DNA of 64,000 nt from Marchantia polymorpha subsp. ruderalis (taxonomy: Eukaryota > Streptophyta > Marchantiopsida > Marchantiales > Marchantiaceae): contig AP031356.1 of assembly GCA_037833965.1 (NCBI GenBank), forward strand, positions 7,524,501 through 7,588,500, given 5' to 3'. The position numbers and the translations under genes were made by a program. Shown one piece after another: positions 33,993-47,992 of this stretch (its first letter is position 1; each line of letters begins with the position of its first letter). A model generated the notes under the pieces. The model was not told the origin of the DNA. It was given only the letters and a program-made list of their open reading frames with translations, and did no database searches.

Positions 33993-36900
33993 ACTCTGTT
34001 AGATGGTCGCATATTGGGGATCATATTTTCAGCTTGTATGTCCTGTAGCTAGGTATTGCAGCAATATTTATTCATTAGGATATCTTGCAGGAGTGTTTAG
34101 AGATTTTGAGCAGGGGACATGTGTGCACTTAATCAAACTCAGTCACAAAATCTTCCCAATCGTTGTTGGTGGGATACTGCGAGGGATATAGTAATTTGAG
34201 TAAGGGGATTCCGATTACAAGGGCGGATAGGGAATGGAAGCACCTGCGATTCTGTCCGTCGGGCTTCAATGATTTCCACTCATAGAGATCCGAGTTTTCC
34301 TCTTTTGATTCTTTTACCAACTCAGCTTTGGAGCTGATGCAGGCGACGCATGTCGCGGTCGTGACCTATCGATTCTAACTTGTGAAACTAAGACCGATCT
34401 GATTCAGATGGTAGCAGTTTTTGTTTCGATAAACCGAGTCCAGTTTTCGAAATGGTCACAAATTCACACTCTGTTTCCCACATTTACACAATCCCCATCC
34501 ACAAACACATATAAGTAAGACCATTGAGATTTTCAATGCTTCATTGACGTCGTATACGATCTGCATAGTTTGACGCCAAAACAGGTTCAGAGTGTAATTG
34601 TTCCACATCTCAGAAGCTCCCACACTGTTTTCTCCTTACAAGTTAGTTGTAAGTTCCTTGGTGGACAAGAAGTCTGTCAAGAGCTATATTTGAGGAGGAG
34701 CTTAATTTGTCCTTGCCTTGCATACCACAATGGCAACACATGACTGGGCAGTACACTTCCAACAGCAAGTCATTAACTGCTGCAAACTTGCATGCCAAAC
34801 CGACGTTGTATAGACAGACTCCAGATACATGTCAGCTAGACATCCCACACCTTCCCGATTCAATCTCCCATTCTTATGTTTTGGCCAACATAAATCGCGC
34901 AATTGGTACTGAAGCTATACTTCTACGATGAATAGTAGAGTGAATAGAAGCAGATGCAGATCAACTGATTGAGAACGAGGAACGTCGGCTACAAACACAC
35001 GAAGCGCAGGAGTAATATACGCTGGCTCTGCTGGCTAGAAACAAAGTCATCGCCAATCAACTTAAGAGAACAAGATGCAGCCTCGGCTCGTCTTCGTACT
35101 TTATTCTTTCCTAGACCTGTGTCAAGGCCACACCAACTGTTCGTCCGTCCTGATAATTCTTTGTTGTTTTTTTCATGCTGGACAACGGTGGAAATACTGG
35201 CAATCACAAACACTTCTTCCAGAATTTTTTTGTCGTCCTGCTTTATTTTATCCACACGCGTGATCATCCAGTAACTTCTTGCCCGCAGATCCATCGTACA
35301 CCTTCTGTGATCAACCATAAGCCTTCTGTGCCATGCAGTCATGAGATTTATTAGATGATCCCGTTCTCACACATGCTAATTACGCGCTTATGTGGGAGAC
35401 CAAAGTATATTCCTCCGTCGGTTTGGTCTCCGAGCTATATCTTCTATCAACCCGCTTACATTACCTTGAGGTCTTTTCTACTTGAAGCACTGTGCTCCCT
35501 TAGAAGACTCTTGCCTAGAACAACCCCGACCGTATGCTCTCCGGGCTGACGGCATGCGTACACCGTTCGAGTGTCACCGTCACCAGTGGTTTCGCGTTTG
35601 GCGCCCAAGACGAGGCCGGCCGGCCATTTCGTCTCGCATTTCTTGTGACGCATTCTCGGACTGGCGACGGCGGATCATGCGAGATCTCGGGGTTTCGATT
35701 TGGCGAGTGATTTCTTGCATTCAAGATTATGCCATGCGATTGTCAGGGCATTTGCGTTTATAGGGGCCAGGAGTTTTCCTGTCGTCGCGGCTTTGAGAGA
35801 AGGGGCGGGCTTCGAATTTTGCTTAGTTTCGTTACTGCTGCCTGGGCTTTCTAAAACCTCCAATTAACCGGAAAACTGTAGGCGAAGGGAATGGGAAAGA
35901 TAAGGAAATCCTCCAGATCTTTGATCTTTATTCTTCATCGAGCATTAGCAGTGATTAGATCTCGTTCTCCCAAACCCCGGTACGTAAATTCGTGTTAGAA
36001 CATGAAGAAGACCATAATTCGAAACAGATCTTTTCTGAACATGAAGGTGGGTCTAGGCCATTCTTGACTACCTTCCTCGCTCACGACGGCGGTTGTTATA
36101 CATCAGGCTGATGCGCCAACCGCCATGGCCATATATGTACCTCATTGCCGTGCGCTGACATCGCGGTTTGCTTCTTCTCAAGTCTCTACTCCCAATTTTT
36201 CGAGGCCTGAAACTACGATCCTCAGCTGTGAGAAACAGAGCCGAACCCCACCTTCGACAAGGAATCGACCGACTCCCTTGCAATTCCAGCCCTTCGTTAT
36301 GATCCAGCACCATGTACTCCACTGCCATAGATTTAAAGCAGCACTTTCGCGTAGTAACGGGAGGAGGAAGAGTCCATGAATACGTGTAACTATAGCAGCT
36401 CAGTTCGTGAATCGACACCGCTGGAGATTATGACAAATAATACTCACCCGTCCACACTGTCAACATAACAAGATCCTCGTCGCCTGTCACCTGTACTGGG
36501 CGGCATATCCTCTAGCCGCTAAATTCGGTTGTCAGCATGATGGTACTATTTGTGACCAAATTGTAGTTTTTATTCGACGACTGTATTGCTTGTTCTGAGC
36601 GTCACATCTGAGTCCCGTATGGAGTGTTGGATCCACTATAGCCGCATTTCTGCGTTTCAGTTTGACGGCGTTTGAGCTGTTGGGTGTGATCTTCTGTCGA
36701 GGTCGAAAGTCTTTAAAGCTAAATTGGCGGATCAGATATTTCCTTCGATAGAGCTTCGGAGGAGATCACTGCCGTAAGTGTACATGATGGAAGAAGTCAT
36801 CAAATGAAAGGTAGAAGAAGTGTTGTGGCACGTCGAAAACCAACTATAACAAAGGATAATGTAACACATCATCTGCTACTGCTATAATTGATGTGGTGTT
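33993..36900. other. No recognised gene
   Basis: Mixed-composition DNA. Frames of 60-117 codons on both strands overlap each other and lack motifs. An AATATTTATTCATT stretch near 34,063 may serve 3'-end formation of the polyphenol oxidase. Confidence 0.4.
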
Positions 36901-38857
36901 TTACCTCTTCAGAAATGAAGCAAAGTCAATTCATGGGAAATTTACGTTCGATTTTGTAAATGGCTGCACAGTCTCGAGATCCATAATCTGCTTGAATGTG
37001 CTTCAAAGTTCCCCGTAAAGTAATAACCTTGTTTAAGTTTTCCATGTATTCCAGCAGAAGGATGCAGCGACAGGTGCAGCAGCATCGTTTTAATGGTTGC
37101 TGCTTGCTGCCTCGTTTAACTTTGAATTTGCAAACAGTCGTACTCGGGTGGAGAAAAATTTCGGACTCAGAAATTATTAATGATTTGAGGGGAGGTGGGG
37201 TGAGCGCCAGGCAAGGCGAGGGAAGCGACGGGCAATTGCACTCTACCATGAATTCTTCTCGTCTTCGGGTGTGCCTGAGCCCGAGCTCGTTACAGGGCCG
37301 GAATAAGATTCTAATCATATTGTATCCTACATTTCGTAGTAAATATTTGATTATAATATTAAGAAATATGAATAAAATTTGGAATATTTTAAATTTGAAG
37401 AAAAAGTATAACACAAGAATCAAAACATAATTATAATTATGGAATTGAATTTATTTGCATATGTATTCATTTTAACAAATTTTTGGTTATAAAAGAGTTG
37501 GTGGTAAGGAAGCATTATCAAAAAAATAAAATGTCAAAGTATTCTGAGTTTATGTTTTTGGCAGTTAAATTTTTATATTATTGAAAATTGTGCATGAAGT
37601 GACAGTTTATATTTTTTAAATTCAATAAACCAGAAAAATTCAATAAAAGAATCTGACTGTGAAACAATTACTTGGAAAAAATTAAATGCATGTTTTAACG
37701 AATGGACTTTATAATAAAAGAATAAAAAAATACCTAAAGCATGAGTTAAATTTTCCACACAAAATTTTTCTCAATTTTTTGCATTCCAGTGAATATACTG
37801 ATAATCAATTGTTCTCTAAAAATTCTAGAGAGTAATAAATTTAAAAGAACTTAGCAGGCATATGAATCAATTACTATATACGTTTGGATAAGATATTGAA
37901 CTTAAAATTTTAATTTATATATTTGAAAGTTTCTATGGAATCAAGATTTAAAAGGATTTTTATTATATTCATTACCTTGTTCAGTATCCTTAAATATACC
38001 TTTAAATCTTGAGTTACTTTCATTCAATTAATTACTTTAGATGTGAAGTAAGGTGATTTGAGGAGATTTTTTCTAAGCACTTTCAAGTCTGTAGCGTTTG
38101 GACATGTCGGAATGATGGATGTGATAGGGATCAAGATGACACTATCATCGTAATTTACGTGTACCCATTCGTGTGCGAAATATGATAGACAAACAAGGTT
38201 TTTCTAATTGAGGGTATAAACAAACATCATTGAGATTGAGCGTAGTATATCAAAAATGGCTTCAACCATGCGTTAACTATAGTAGTGTTGAGTAACTAAC
38301 CCTGATCTACATTTAACTAGAGTTCATAAACGACTACGAGTAAATCCAACTATTTAAGTTAATGATGGCTAAAAAGTGACATTAAGAAAAAAGAAATGGG
38401 CTATGAATAACAACCTCTATGCATGCCATCACAAGAGGATGTAAGACAAAGGAATCTTGATTGCCTTATGCGCATATGAATGATTTGTCAAATAGAAAAA
38501 CTGAAGCCAGAAGATTATAATTTTGAAAAATGATGATATGATAGCATTGATTTTGAAAGAAGTCAAAAATTCTTCATGCGATGAAATACAGTCATAAATG
38601 AGATAAAGAAAGCAATTTGAAGACCTGCAACCACATCGACAACAAATTTGAGGGTAATGTTCAAAAGGATATAAACTTTGATCCAAATATTAGATTTAAA
38701 AAAGAAAATAAAAGGAAAAAGAGAAATGTTTATTTGAATCGAAAACAAAAGCAAAATCTCAATCATAACAATTAATATGCAAATAAAACATGACAAAAGC
38801 TGTAGAGAATATATTGTCTCCAACATACTTGCATTTCTTTCTCTCGCTCTGAATGTA
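36901..38857. other. Mostly AT-rich DNA, no gene seen
   Basis: Overlapping frames on opposite strands at 36,926-37,430 are not convincing. The rest is A/T-biased with frequent stops. Confidence 0.5.
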
Positions 38858-39104
38858 ACAACATCATATTCCGGATTGTGATCTTATTAATCAACCCACC
38901 ATGACATCAGATGTATACACTCCCTGTATATTAGCCACAACCAACACAGTGTACTGCCATTAACATTTAAAAAGCTTCTGAACTTTGTTTTGATATCCTT
39001 CACCATTACACTGGATAAAAACTACGGGCCCGCCTACATTCAGGTACACACGCGGTATTGAACGTCACCGTGTCATACTAAAGCAGTGGCAAAGCTGAAA
39101 AGTG

Positions 39105-40403
39105 TCAAGGGCAAAACACGACTTCATAATCGGAGCCAGTGGGACACGTGAGCGTAGAGGTGGCATCGTCGAAGTTGTTGATGTAAGCTTGGGGACATGC
39201 TGCTTTGAACTGCATCGTGCCGGCTGTCGGTCCCAGCCCGGCAGTTCCATCGGTGTTGACGCAAGAAAGGGCACCAGTGGGTAGTGTTTGTATATCGTTG
39301 TTGGGCTGACAGAAAGAACTGTCATTCAAACGGGACTACGGTCCATGGGTCAAGAACGATTTGATAGAATTCGTGATTGCAACCACGACGAGGTTGCTCT
39401 ACGAGTGATGGAATTCAGCATGTTCTGACAATGTGAGATGGCTCAAAATATAAGAGGTTACCTGATGTCGCTGATGGAACAGGTTATGGTGGTACAGCCC
39501 GTGGGCGCATTGATGGACATGGGAATGGTGTACGCATTCTGCATGGGGTTCGAGGGACCAGCAGTTATTATGATCAGTAGGTTGATGACCAACAACAGTA
39601 TCTGATGTTGCAGCACAGAAATCTGCTCTACTTAGATCTGACTATCTGGCTCATATCGGCACCCCAAAACAAAGATCAAACAAATCATCCGCACTGATGA
39701 GAACAAGAGATGACTGCTGTCAAATCTTACAGCAGATGCAAATTTCGTTGCACTGATATCACTGAACTCATCGAGGAGAAATAAAAACTTTGACCGCAAA
39801 TCCACCAGAATAATAAACTTTGACAGCAAATCCAACACCATCGTCCGGCCTATCGCAAAGCGAAGAAATATTCACAGCGTTATTCAAGTCGTAGAAGTCT
39901 TGATTGCCAGAGCCACCGATTGTGAACTCAGCTAAGTTGGCTAAGTTTCAATCCATAGCCGCGTAAGTAGTCCCTGTGACTGCACATTGTCCCGTCACGG
40001 AAGCATACACAACAGCAGATGGCCAGCTACAAGCCGTGCCCAGATCGATAGCTTGTGAGGTTCCGGCACTCAGATCGTACTGATCAATGTTCTGTTGCCC
40101 GGTTTGAGAACATGCTGTCACCATGTAGTTGCAGTTGTTACTGATCGTGATTACACAACCAGCATGGCCAATAATGAGTCCAGCAGTGAGTTTTCCTGGT
40201 CACGTCATTCGCAGCTCAGCTCCCTGATAGGAGCCGGAGGCATCTGCTGTGTGTCAAGTACTCGGACATTCTGACAAATTACAAACGTACACGAAGACCC
40301 GAAGGAAAAGAAAGAGTCTGATGTAGGCAGTCTCACCGTGGACGATTTCTCCGAATATTACAGAAAGGAAGAAGAACCGTAGTGCTAAGTGGCAACTCAC
40401 CAT
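39105..40403 (-). pseudogene. Thaumatin-like (PR-5) gene, four exons, one in-frame TGA
   Basis: Exons on the minus strand: 40,403-40,337 (67 nt, signal peptide MVSCHLALRFFFLSVIFG), 40,195-39,876 (320 nt), 39,538-39,462 (77 nt) and 39,318-39,105 (214 nt). All introns are GT...AG and the phases add up to 226 codons including the stop, the usual size of the family. Landmarks are NNCNYMVTAC, LAEFTIGGSGNQDFYDL, YTIPMSINAPTGC and [12 protein letters not shown], ending DYEVVFCP. The only lesion seen is TGA at codon 105 (39,948-39,950), between YAAMD and NLANLAEF. It could be a young null allele or a sequencing error. The product would be a secreted defence protein. Confidence 0.82.
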
Positions 40404-40860
40404 GCTGTTTATCTGTTTTTACGATATTGAGGCAAAACCAGTCCCGAGAGATAGGACAAAGAACAGAGATCAGAGTCTGAGATGTTATTGCTGAAAGATA
40501 TCTCAGCCAGAATGAGTAGATTGAATCGTTTTGACATCTCGAATTATTTGACTTGAGATTTCGGTAACGTCCTCATTGAGATCTCAATGCTCGTCTATAC
40601 ATCAATTTGTGGGTTGCCCTTAGGCAGACACAGAGAGATATTAGCTCCTTTCGGTGCACTGTCAGACTCACAAGGGCATACCACATAATTTAAGAGTATT
40701 TGCACAGGCCTTATCTCGCTTGTTTTAAAACAATTGAAATCAGCGTTCAAGTTGCGCAGATTTTGTTCCCCAACATGCGTCACTGCAATAGATATACACA
40801 TAGTCACATCAGGCAGAACAGTCAAATTCAGCATGGGTTGAAAGAGAAGCCATCGCTTGA
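40404..40860 (-). promoter_or_regulatory. Upstream region of the thaumatin-like gene
   Basis: The proximal ~280 bp matches the split copy at 16,140-16,347 plus 19,269-19,332, which helps define both the mobile-element insertion and the leader. The TATA position here is TCAAATAATT, weaker than CTATAAATT in the other copy. Confidence 0.5.
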
Positions 40861-41989
40861 CCAAGGTTGATCGCTGGTAACCCGGATACTTCCTTCATCC
40901 TAACTCGCCCAGCAGGTGGATACGTTGTGCTACGTAGGAGATCATCGACGAAAGAGGTAAATTACTCAATGGTCCATGGAGGATGAGAAGATCCTATCAA
41001 GCCGATCAAGCTCTCATACATCCAATGATTGTTATAAAAATATTTCTAAGTCTGAGTTCTGTGGATCTGTCTTAACTCTAGTTCAGACAATGAAAGTCAA
41101 ACGAAGATAGATCATGTCTTACGAAGATACGGACACAATGATATCATACTGACAACACACTCTGAATCTCTCATATTAGGCTGGATAAGGCATGAGCGAG
41201 TTCGCTTTCTGTGACAGAAGACCTTTATATCTAGAGAGGCTATGCAACTTTCGAACCAGTGATCTCCACCCATGCATAGAGATCAGTAAGTTTAGGACAT
41301 ACTGATCTGAAACATCAAAGACTGTCATGCAAAGTAAAGACAAGGTGTTGCAATTCTGGAAGATTGAAATGAATTTCAGAGCTTAACTCGCCATCCAACT
41401 GCAAATGCAAGGCAATACTAAGTCTCTATAATTTGTCTTCGAAGAAAACGTATTTAATGATCAGGGTTTGGAAGCTGGAAATCACTTCTGAAACGTTGTG
41501 TCGCTAGTCATGGTGCATACGCAAAGCTTTATTTTGATCTCTTTCGTCCTTAATGTGAACACTAATTTCCAGAGCCCTTCCATACACGAAATTACAAGTT
41601 ACAGACATATTTCTTTCTGGTATGCATGCCCACCATGCTTTGGTCGGTTCCATAGAAGATGAGAGCTTCCATCTGAATCATTCGTTTCCGGAAATCAAAA
41701 GTCAGTGGGTTTCAAAATAGGAACGGTTGCTGAAGTGAAAGTATAGGTCGCATTCTCTGTCTAGAATGTTACCTCTAATCATAAGCACAGCCATCTTCGA
41801 TTTGTCGAGTGCCATCTGTAGCCCCAGTACGGTGCCCAGTGTTTATGCAACGTTGTTGCTCGGTTGACAGAAACAGGTGATTGCCATAGAAATTATATCA
41901 AGAAATTTGACAATTAAACTTCTTGATTCTACAATCAGTAGAGAAGAGACTGGGAGCCAAGGACATAGAAAAGGTGGATAGTTTTCAAC
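40861..41989. other. Intergenic DNA, nothing recognised
   Basis: No frame above ~70 codons with protein-like character and no tandem repeat noticed. Confidence 0.5.
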
Positions 41990-43086
41990 TCTAGTGTGAT
42001 CAAGCGATAGTTTTATTATGAGATCTTGCCAGTTGGTGGTCAAGCGGGAGTCTTTTAAATTCAATTGCTCGACCAGCTACGAAGTATCGAATATCAGCTT
42101 ACGTTGTGAGTGATGATTATCATTCACGGATTATCATAGATATTTATTCATCCAAGAGCCTTCTCGGATGACGTCGCTCTCAGATACCAGTGCACATTCT
42201 TTGTTGGGCCTCACTTGGACTTTGGATTCATACCTTCCATTCAGTAGTCTTCAATAAATCGGTCTAGCACGCCACAATTGTAATAGCTCGAAAAGGTATG
42301 CAACCATTGTCAGGAGAGCGTGGATTGGTGTGGCTCCATCACTATAGACATAGTAGAGGAGGAGGCATGAAAGTTGATCGTATAAGGGGGCGTGCATGCA
42401 CACGTGGATGACGTCTACAAACAGCTGATGTCTGAGAGCATCAACGCTGTGATTGTCAGATAACTGTGTCTCCCATCTTTATCCGTTTTCGACTGCAAGT
42501 CTATGTTTAAATTGAAAAATGATTTTCCTGCCAGAGATTTTAAGGTCGCCATGCACTTCTTCTTCAATTAAGAACAATACAGATTTCCAAAGAAAAGATT
42601 CAAATAAATCGCAACTCCTCCAATATTTTTATTACGATTGAGCTTTCTGAAATCCACTCAGCTATCAACAGAGACGACGTTTGCTCTTTCCCCGCCTCAA
42701 GCTACTCGCAACGACTGATAACAAGTTACAACCACGATGCCCTACCAGGGATTCGAGTTATGCTTAAAAGTGATTGTACTTATTTATGCCAACTTAAAAT
42801 CTCATCTACAGTATATCAGTCAGTACTATGCCAGCGTAGAAGCAATTAAAACGTGCTGTATTCAAAGACACCATTCTCTCTACACTCTCTGTCATCCTCA
42901 CCGCAGCGAGCGGTGGAGTGGCCTCCTATGAAATCCTCATCCCTGCCTCTCCCTAATTTGCCTTTGATATTCGTCTACTGATGGACATGTGGTGAATGTA
43001 CTGAGCTTACAGTACTATGTGTCCACCACTTCAGCAAAGATGAAACTCAAAGTCGCTCGACGGCCGCAGCAATTCGTAGAGGAAGT

Positions 43087-43922
43087 CTAGTAAGGAAGCT
43101 GACCGACAACGTTTCCCGGGGGGTCGTAGCTGCAAACGACGAACAAGGCACCAGAGGGACAAGTGGCCGACCCGCATCCCAGCGCCGCTGTGTCCCTCCA
43201 CACGACCTGTTGCAAAGAGTGCGACCAGTGTCAAAACCCGCGAGGCTCATCACATCGACTGCATGCCCGACTGTGGAAAAAACAGCGACACAAAACTTGA
43301 CTTCCAGTTTTTCATCCGATTCATACTTTTCCAGAGAATGCATGAAGCCCATAATCTTGTTTACATATGTGGGAACTGCTTTATGCTAATACAGGTCCTG
43401 GGCTCGTGGTTAGTTCGCAAGATCTAGAAATCTCTGAAAATCAAACTACGGCGGAAAGCCATGGAAACACAAGTTCGCGCACACCAAGCAAGAAAAGCAC
43501 GAGAAGAATTTGCATGGGACCTGCGTGTAATGACCGCAAGACTCGCCCTCTGGGGCCGAGCACGAATCTGTTGCGTAGTCGTAATAGGCCTCCTCGCTGA
43601 CCCAGGCCTGCACTGCATCCGCTCGGGTGCTCGGTCCACTGGACCAGTAGATGTTCTCCCCGTAAGGTCCTCCCGAGTGTATGAGAGCGCAGTCGTCACC
43701 AGCAGCTGCTCTGGTGGCGGCCCAGTCAGTAGCATACGATTCCAGCGTGGTGTCCCAGGTCAGGCTCGGTATGTCTTCATTCAGCCCAGCTCGGGCATCA
43801 TTGTGCGGAGTGAGGTACTCGTCTGCTGTGGATTGACCCTGGGCGACATTGATGATGCTAGACGCTGTAAGAGAGATGACAAGAATATGAATCAGAAATC
43901 GTGGCCTCAAGCCGAAACCCAT
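43087..43922 (-). CDS. PR-1-like CAP protein, copy 4, two exons, intact
   Basis: Exon 1 is 43,922-43,521 and exon 2 is 43,206-43,087, with a 314-nt intron in phase 0. The 173-residue product carries NEDI like copy 1. It has one notable change, STRAD for STPAD, in the loop before the second tetrad Glu. Signal peptide, six cysteines, tetrad and PPGNVVGQLPY are all present. Confidence 0.92.
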
Positions 43923-44135
43923 CGTAAAACTGAGGATCCAGAAGCGTCGAGAGAGATATTTTTTTTGTATAGGAGAAACGGAGAGCAGAGTCCACTCGGT
44001 CTGATATCTAAGGTGTTCTTTAGCCTTCGAGATAGTCCTGCTATAAGGATGGCGATCCGAGATAGCAGGAAGTAATCTTCACCCAGAATGCCAGCGATGA
44101 GATCGCAGATATGCCTTGAACGATCACTCCTGATC

Positions 44136-44143
44136 GTTTTATA
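44136..44143 (-). promoter_or_regulatory. TATA box of PR-1 copy 4
   Basis: TATAAAAC on the minus strand, 214 nt upstream of the ATG. The last base differs from the G of the other copies, and the preceding GGTGG is GGTGC. Confidence 0.65.
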
Positions 44144-44679
44144 GCACCGCAAGTTCTGAACTTGCGTGAGAGATCAGTGTAAACTATTGAAATTGGTATA
44201 TGTAAAAGGTAGGATCGGGACCCACATGAGCATTTCTCGAAGCCTTTTGAATGAAAGAAATCATTGGCGAGCATTTTTAATTCATCCCGGAAACCTCTCT
44301 ACAACTGCGATTAGGCTTGTCATCTGGGCTATACTATACATTTCACTCACAAACAAATGCAGTCTGGACGCCGCTCATTGGACGACCTTTGAGGAACTTG
44401 ATAGTCTGTGATGTGGAAGACCTTAGGAGGAGCCTTGTCAAAGGTCAAGTCCAGTTTCCAGCACGTGAATAATCAACATCGAGATATCCACTAGTGGGTT
44501 AATGTTAAGATATTGGAGGACTAGAATAGGTCCAAATTCCAATCTCTTGGTCAATCCAGAGTATCTTACATGCAGCTGCAGGAGAGTTCGCGAAACACAT
44601 GGGACGTGCATGTCCGCCATCGTGAAATGATCGCTTGAGTTCTGCTGGATCTCTGAGGATATTTCACCAGAAACCATGT

Positions 44680-45400
44680 TTACCAAATTGCCGAAATCTT
44701 CGGTATTCTTCTGCATACGATTCGAAGTCGACGGTAAATACAACATATTCGAATAATGCAGCTAAAGTTTTTCACCGTTCTTGCCATGCCGTTGCCCAAC
44801 ATATCTGTCGTGACCTTGTTGAGTACGGGATCGAAATATTTACTCGAGACATTGCCACGACATGCTTCTGCTTGGTCACAAACTCTCAGATCGATCTTCC
44901 GGGGACTTGATTGCAACAACCACAAGTTAATGAAACTCCTTCTGAACAGATAATCGTTCCAAATCTGATGTTCTATATTTCTTTCTGTCGCGATGACTCG
45001 AATGGTCACCTCTGCAAACGCACACACAGATCTGTCAACGCGCATTATAATATCTGAAATCTTTTTATTCGATTTGAAACTCGACATCACGGATTTGGAG
45101 CTTACAACCTCCTGAATCTCCGTGCATAAGCTTTTTCTATGGCACTCAAATTTTGATCCATTCCTCTCTAATGAGTTGAGTCATTCTTTACTTCAGATGA
45201 CTGCAACCTAAAAAGACCATATGGACCTCGATGCTTCTAACTGGCTGTTCATCCTCAACGTGATTTAGAGAATTGAATTTTTTTCCCAAGACTGGTTCTG
45301 GACCGGCCAGTCGGCAGTCGTGAGGATTGGAAGCCAGCTATTTTAACAGTCCTGTAACCTAATTGGTTCACATCCCAGGTTTTCATACAAATTTGTGGAA
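44680..45400 (-). pseudogene. Repeat-borne coding fragment, longest copy (possible Gnk2-like)
   Basis: The frame 45,090-44,680 has an ATG (MMSSFKSNKKISDIIM). It covers EVTIRVIATERNIEHQIWND and RVCDQAEACRGNVSSKYFD to LNKVTTDMLGNGMARTVKNF, then loses similarity to any domain. It lacks a signal peptide. The part after RVCDQ is what resembles a Gnk2 start. Kept as a pseudogene because the other two copies are broken. Confidence 0.3.
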
Positions 45401-45479
45401 ATAGGAACCAAAGCTTGCAGTTTTCTCATTCAATGCTATGGAACCACAAGTGATCTTCGGACTTTTGATTCGGAGGAGT

Positions 45480-47120
45480 TGATTCTTAGTATACTTCTAA
45501 CATCACAATTCACTATCTTCCTCATGGGATTTATCAAAATTGCCCAAAACCACTAAACTAGCACCAATCAGTTTGATGTGATTTAAAAACCTTTAAGTTC
45601 AAAGTTTCTCTGTATGGTTTGTTTGTATGTAACCTCATACAAGGTACGTATACATAAGAAATTATGAAACTTACCGTGTCTATATTATGTAAATGAGATT
45701 ATGGTCATTCACAAGTAATAATGACTTGAAGTTGGTAGATAGCTTTCAGATTCTTTAAGAAGTTTTTCAAACCCATGTTTGTACTATGTTGAATAAGAGA
45801 GCGAAAGTATATCCTTACATTCTGTAAACAATCACGTAAGAACTTGTCTAGTGAATGCATTAGCTTTGATCCGAAATTCGAGCAATCTCACTTTGGACTT
45901 TTAGGCAATAAAGCATTGTACCCCTCATTTACTCTAGTCTCAATACTACCGAGGTAAAACAGTTCATTTTTACTTTCCATAAAATCTCCACCTTTTCCGC
46001 AAATAAGAACAGAGTAGGTTTAAAGTTTTTTTTTCTGTCGGAGTTACATCAAGTTCAGTTTGAATTTCATAAAAAATCTGCCCCTTCAAGGAAGTAAACT
46101 AGACAAGATGTTATGTTCTCTAAAAAAAGACACAATATTTATTGACTAGCAACATAAATTATGTTTTTCAGTGGAGTGTCATGATGAATGTCAGATGAAT
46201 GATCTTTAATCTGATAGAATTTCCATTATATTATAACAAGATTTTTTTACAAAAAAGAATCCGCTACCCAATCTTAAAAGTCAGATTGCAATCATTAGAG
46301 TAGGTTACACTAATCATCTTGACTAATGCTGTACAAGATTCGATTGTGCATCCGCGAATTTTTTTCAAAGGGAAAATTTTCAATTTATGAGTATGTTGCA
46401 TCTCGGTGTTCTACATGATTGATTCTATGAATACTACGTACATAACTTCGATCATCGAATGCATCCATGGATAACATCTATGGAATAAATGAGTTCCAAA
46501 TATATCTTGAAGAAATATAATTGAAGAAGAAAAATGAGTCTCATTACAGGTCCAAAAAGTGTTATTAAGCTATCTAAAACATGTGCATCCAGAAACAGCA
46601 TGCTTAAAATTCACTTTCAAAACATATGATTTGGACAATTATGAAGAAGCATGCAATGCCCAATGATATTGCTTCATAAACCCTTGGTTTTAAAATATAG
46701 AAATGATACATGGATATATGAAAGTGGTGCATTATTAAAATCTAACAATCATATTTCTATAAAGCTTAGATATAACTCTAAAACTCGCTCCATGCCTGTG
46801 GATGGATATATCGACCAGGTCATAAATGGTTCGTCCTCTACCTACTCTCTGTATGGAATGATAGAAAACAAGATAGAGTTGATTAACCGACCTAATGTCA
46901 TGATTGGACTTTTTCAGTACAAGAAGCCAACGAGCATATAGCACATGACTAAGTTACAATGGAAGTTACCCTGATGCTGCTTCCTTGAAACAATCAAAGA
47001 TATTGAATACTTGAAGTGCAACTCCAAGTGGCCTAAAACTAGATGTGGATATGCCTATCCACAAAGAATAAAATTAAATATTTTGATATCATTACCCTTT
47101 GTGCTGATATTCAAGTATTT
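45480..47120 (+). repeat. Repeat R2, copy 3, in the spacer of PR-1 pair 2
   Basis: Same orientation as copy 2, opposite to copy 1. Contains degraded versions of both R2 frames (around 45,780-45,960 and 46,651-46,941). Its right edge abuts arm 5. Confidence 0.65.
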
Positions 47121-47770
47121 AACATTAAGAAATAATCATACTTGGATATAAGAAATATAGGTATTGAATACTGTAGGATACAGCCGCAATACAGAGGATT
47201 TGGGCAATTTGATAAACACAGTTTCTGATATAAAGTCCTCTGAGATCTAGCACAAATCAAACCTCAAGCGATCATTTCACGATTGCGGACACGAACGTCC
47301 CATATGTTTGGCAAACTCTCCTGCAGCTGCATATAAGATATTCTGGATTGACCAAGAGATTGGGAATTGACTTATTCTAGTCCTCCAATATCTTACCATT
47401 AGCCCACTAGTGGATATCTCGATGTTGTTTATTTCATGTTTTATTCATGTGCTGGACACTGGACTTGACTTTTGACAAGGATCCTCCCAGGGTCTTCCAG
47501 ATCACAGACTATCAAGTTCCTCGAATGTCGTCCGATGAGCGGCGTCCACACTGCATTTGTTTGTGAGTGAGATGTATAGTAGAGCCCAGATGACAAGCCT
47601 AATCGCAAATGTAGAGAAGATTCCGGGATGAATTAAGAATGCTCGCCAATGATTTCTTTCATTAAAAAAGGCTTCGAGAAATGCTCATGTGGGTCCCGAT
47701 CCTACCTTTTATATATCCCAATTTCAATAGTTCACACTGATCTCTCACGCAAGTTCAGAACTTTCGGTGG

Positions 47771-47778
47771 TATAAAAG
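47771..47778 (+). promoter_or_regulatory. TATA box of PR-1 copy 5
   Basis: TATAAAAG, 222 nt upstream of the ATG. This is the block deleted in copies 3 and 6. Confidence 0.7.
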
Positions 47779-47992
47779 TATCAGGAGTGATCGTTCAAAG
47801 CATATCTGCGATCTTATCGCTGGGATTGAGGGTGAAGAGTACTTCCTCGTATCTTGGATCGCCATCCTTATAGCAGGACTATCTCGAAAGCTAAAGATCA
47901 TCTTAGATATCAGACCGAGTGGACTCTGCTCTCGATTTCTCCTCTACAAAAAATAACATCTTCCACGAAGTTTCTGGATCCTCAGTTTTACG

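Larger units (their letters stand above)
41990..44735 (-). repeat. PR-1 arm 4 (left arm of inverted pair 2)
   Basis: Mirror of arm 5 (47,165-50,131). Its outer edge begins within the GTTGGTGGTCAAGCGGG block. Its inner boundary is the CGTATGCAGAAGAATAC type of arm 2. Joined directly to the Gnk2-like fragment rather than to R2. Confidence 0.78.

Noticed and set aside
36926-37430. Overlapping 165- and 144-codon frames on opposite strands
   Set aside because: They overlap almost fully, show no domain, and end in AT-rich low-complexity sequence.
43461-44075. 204-codon frame opposite PR-1 copy 4
   Set aside because: Antisense shadow of exon 1; similar shadows occur opposite every PR-1 copy.
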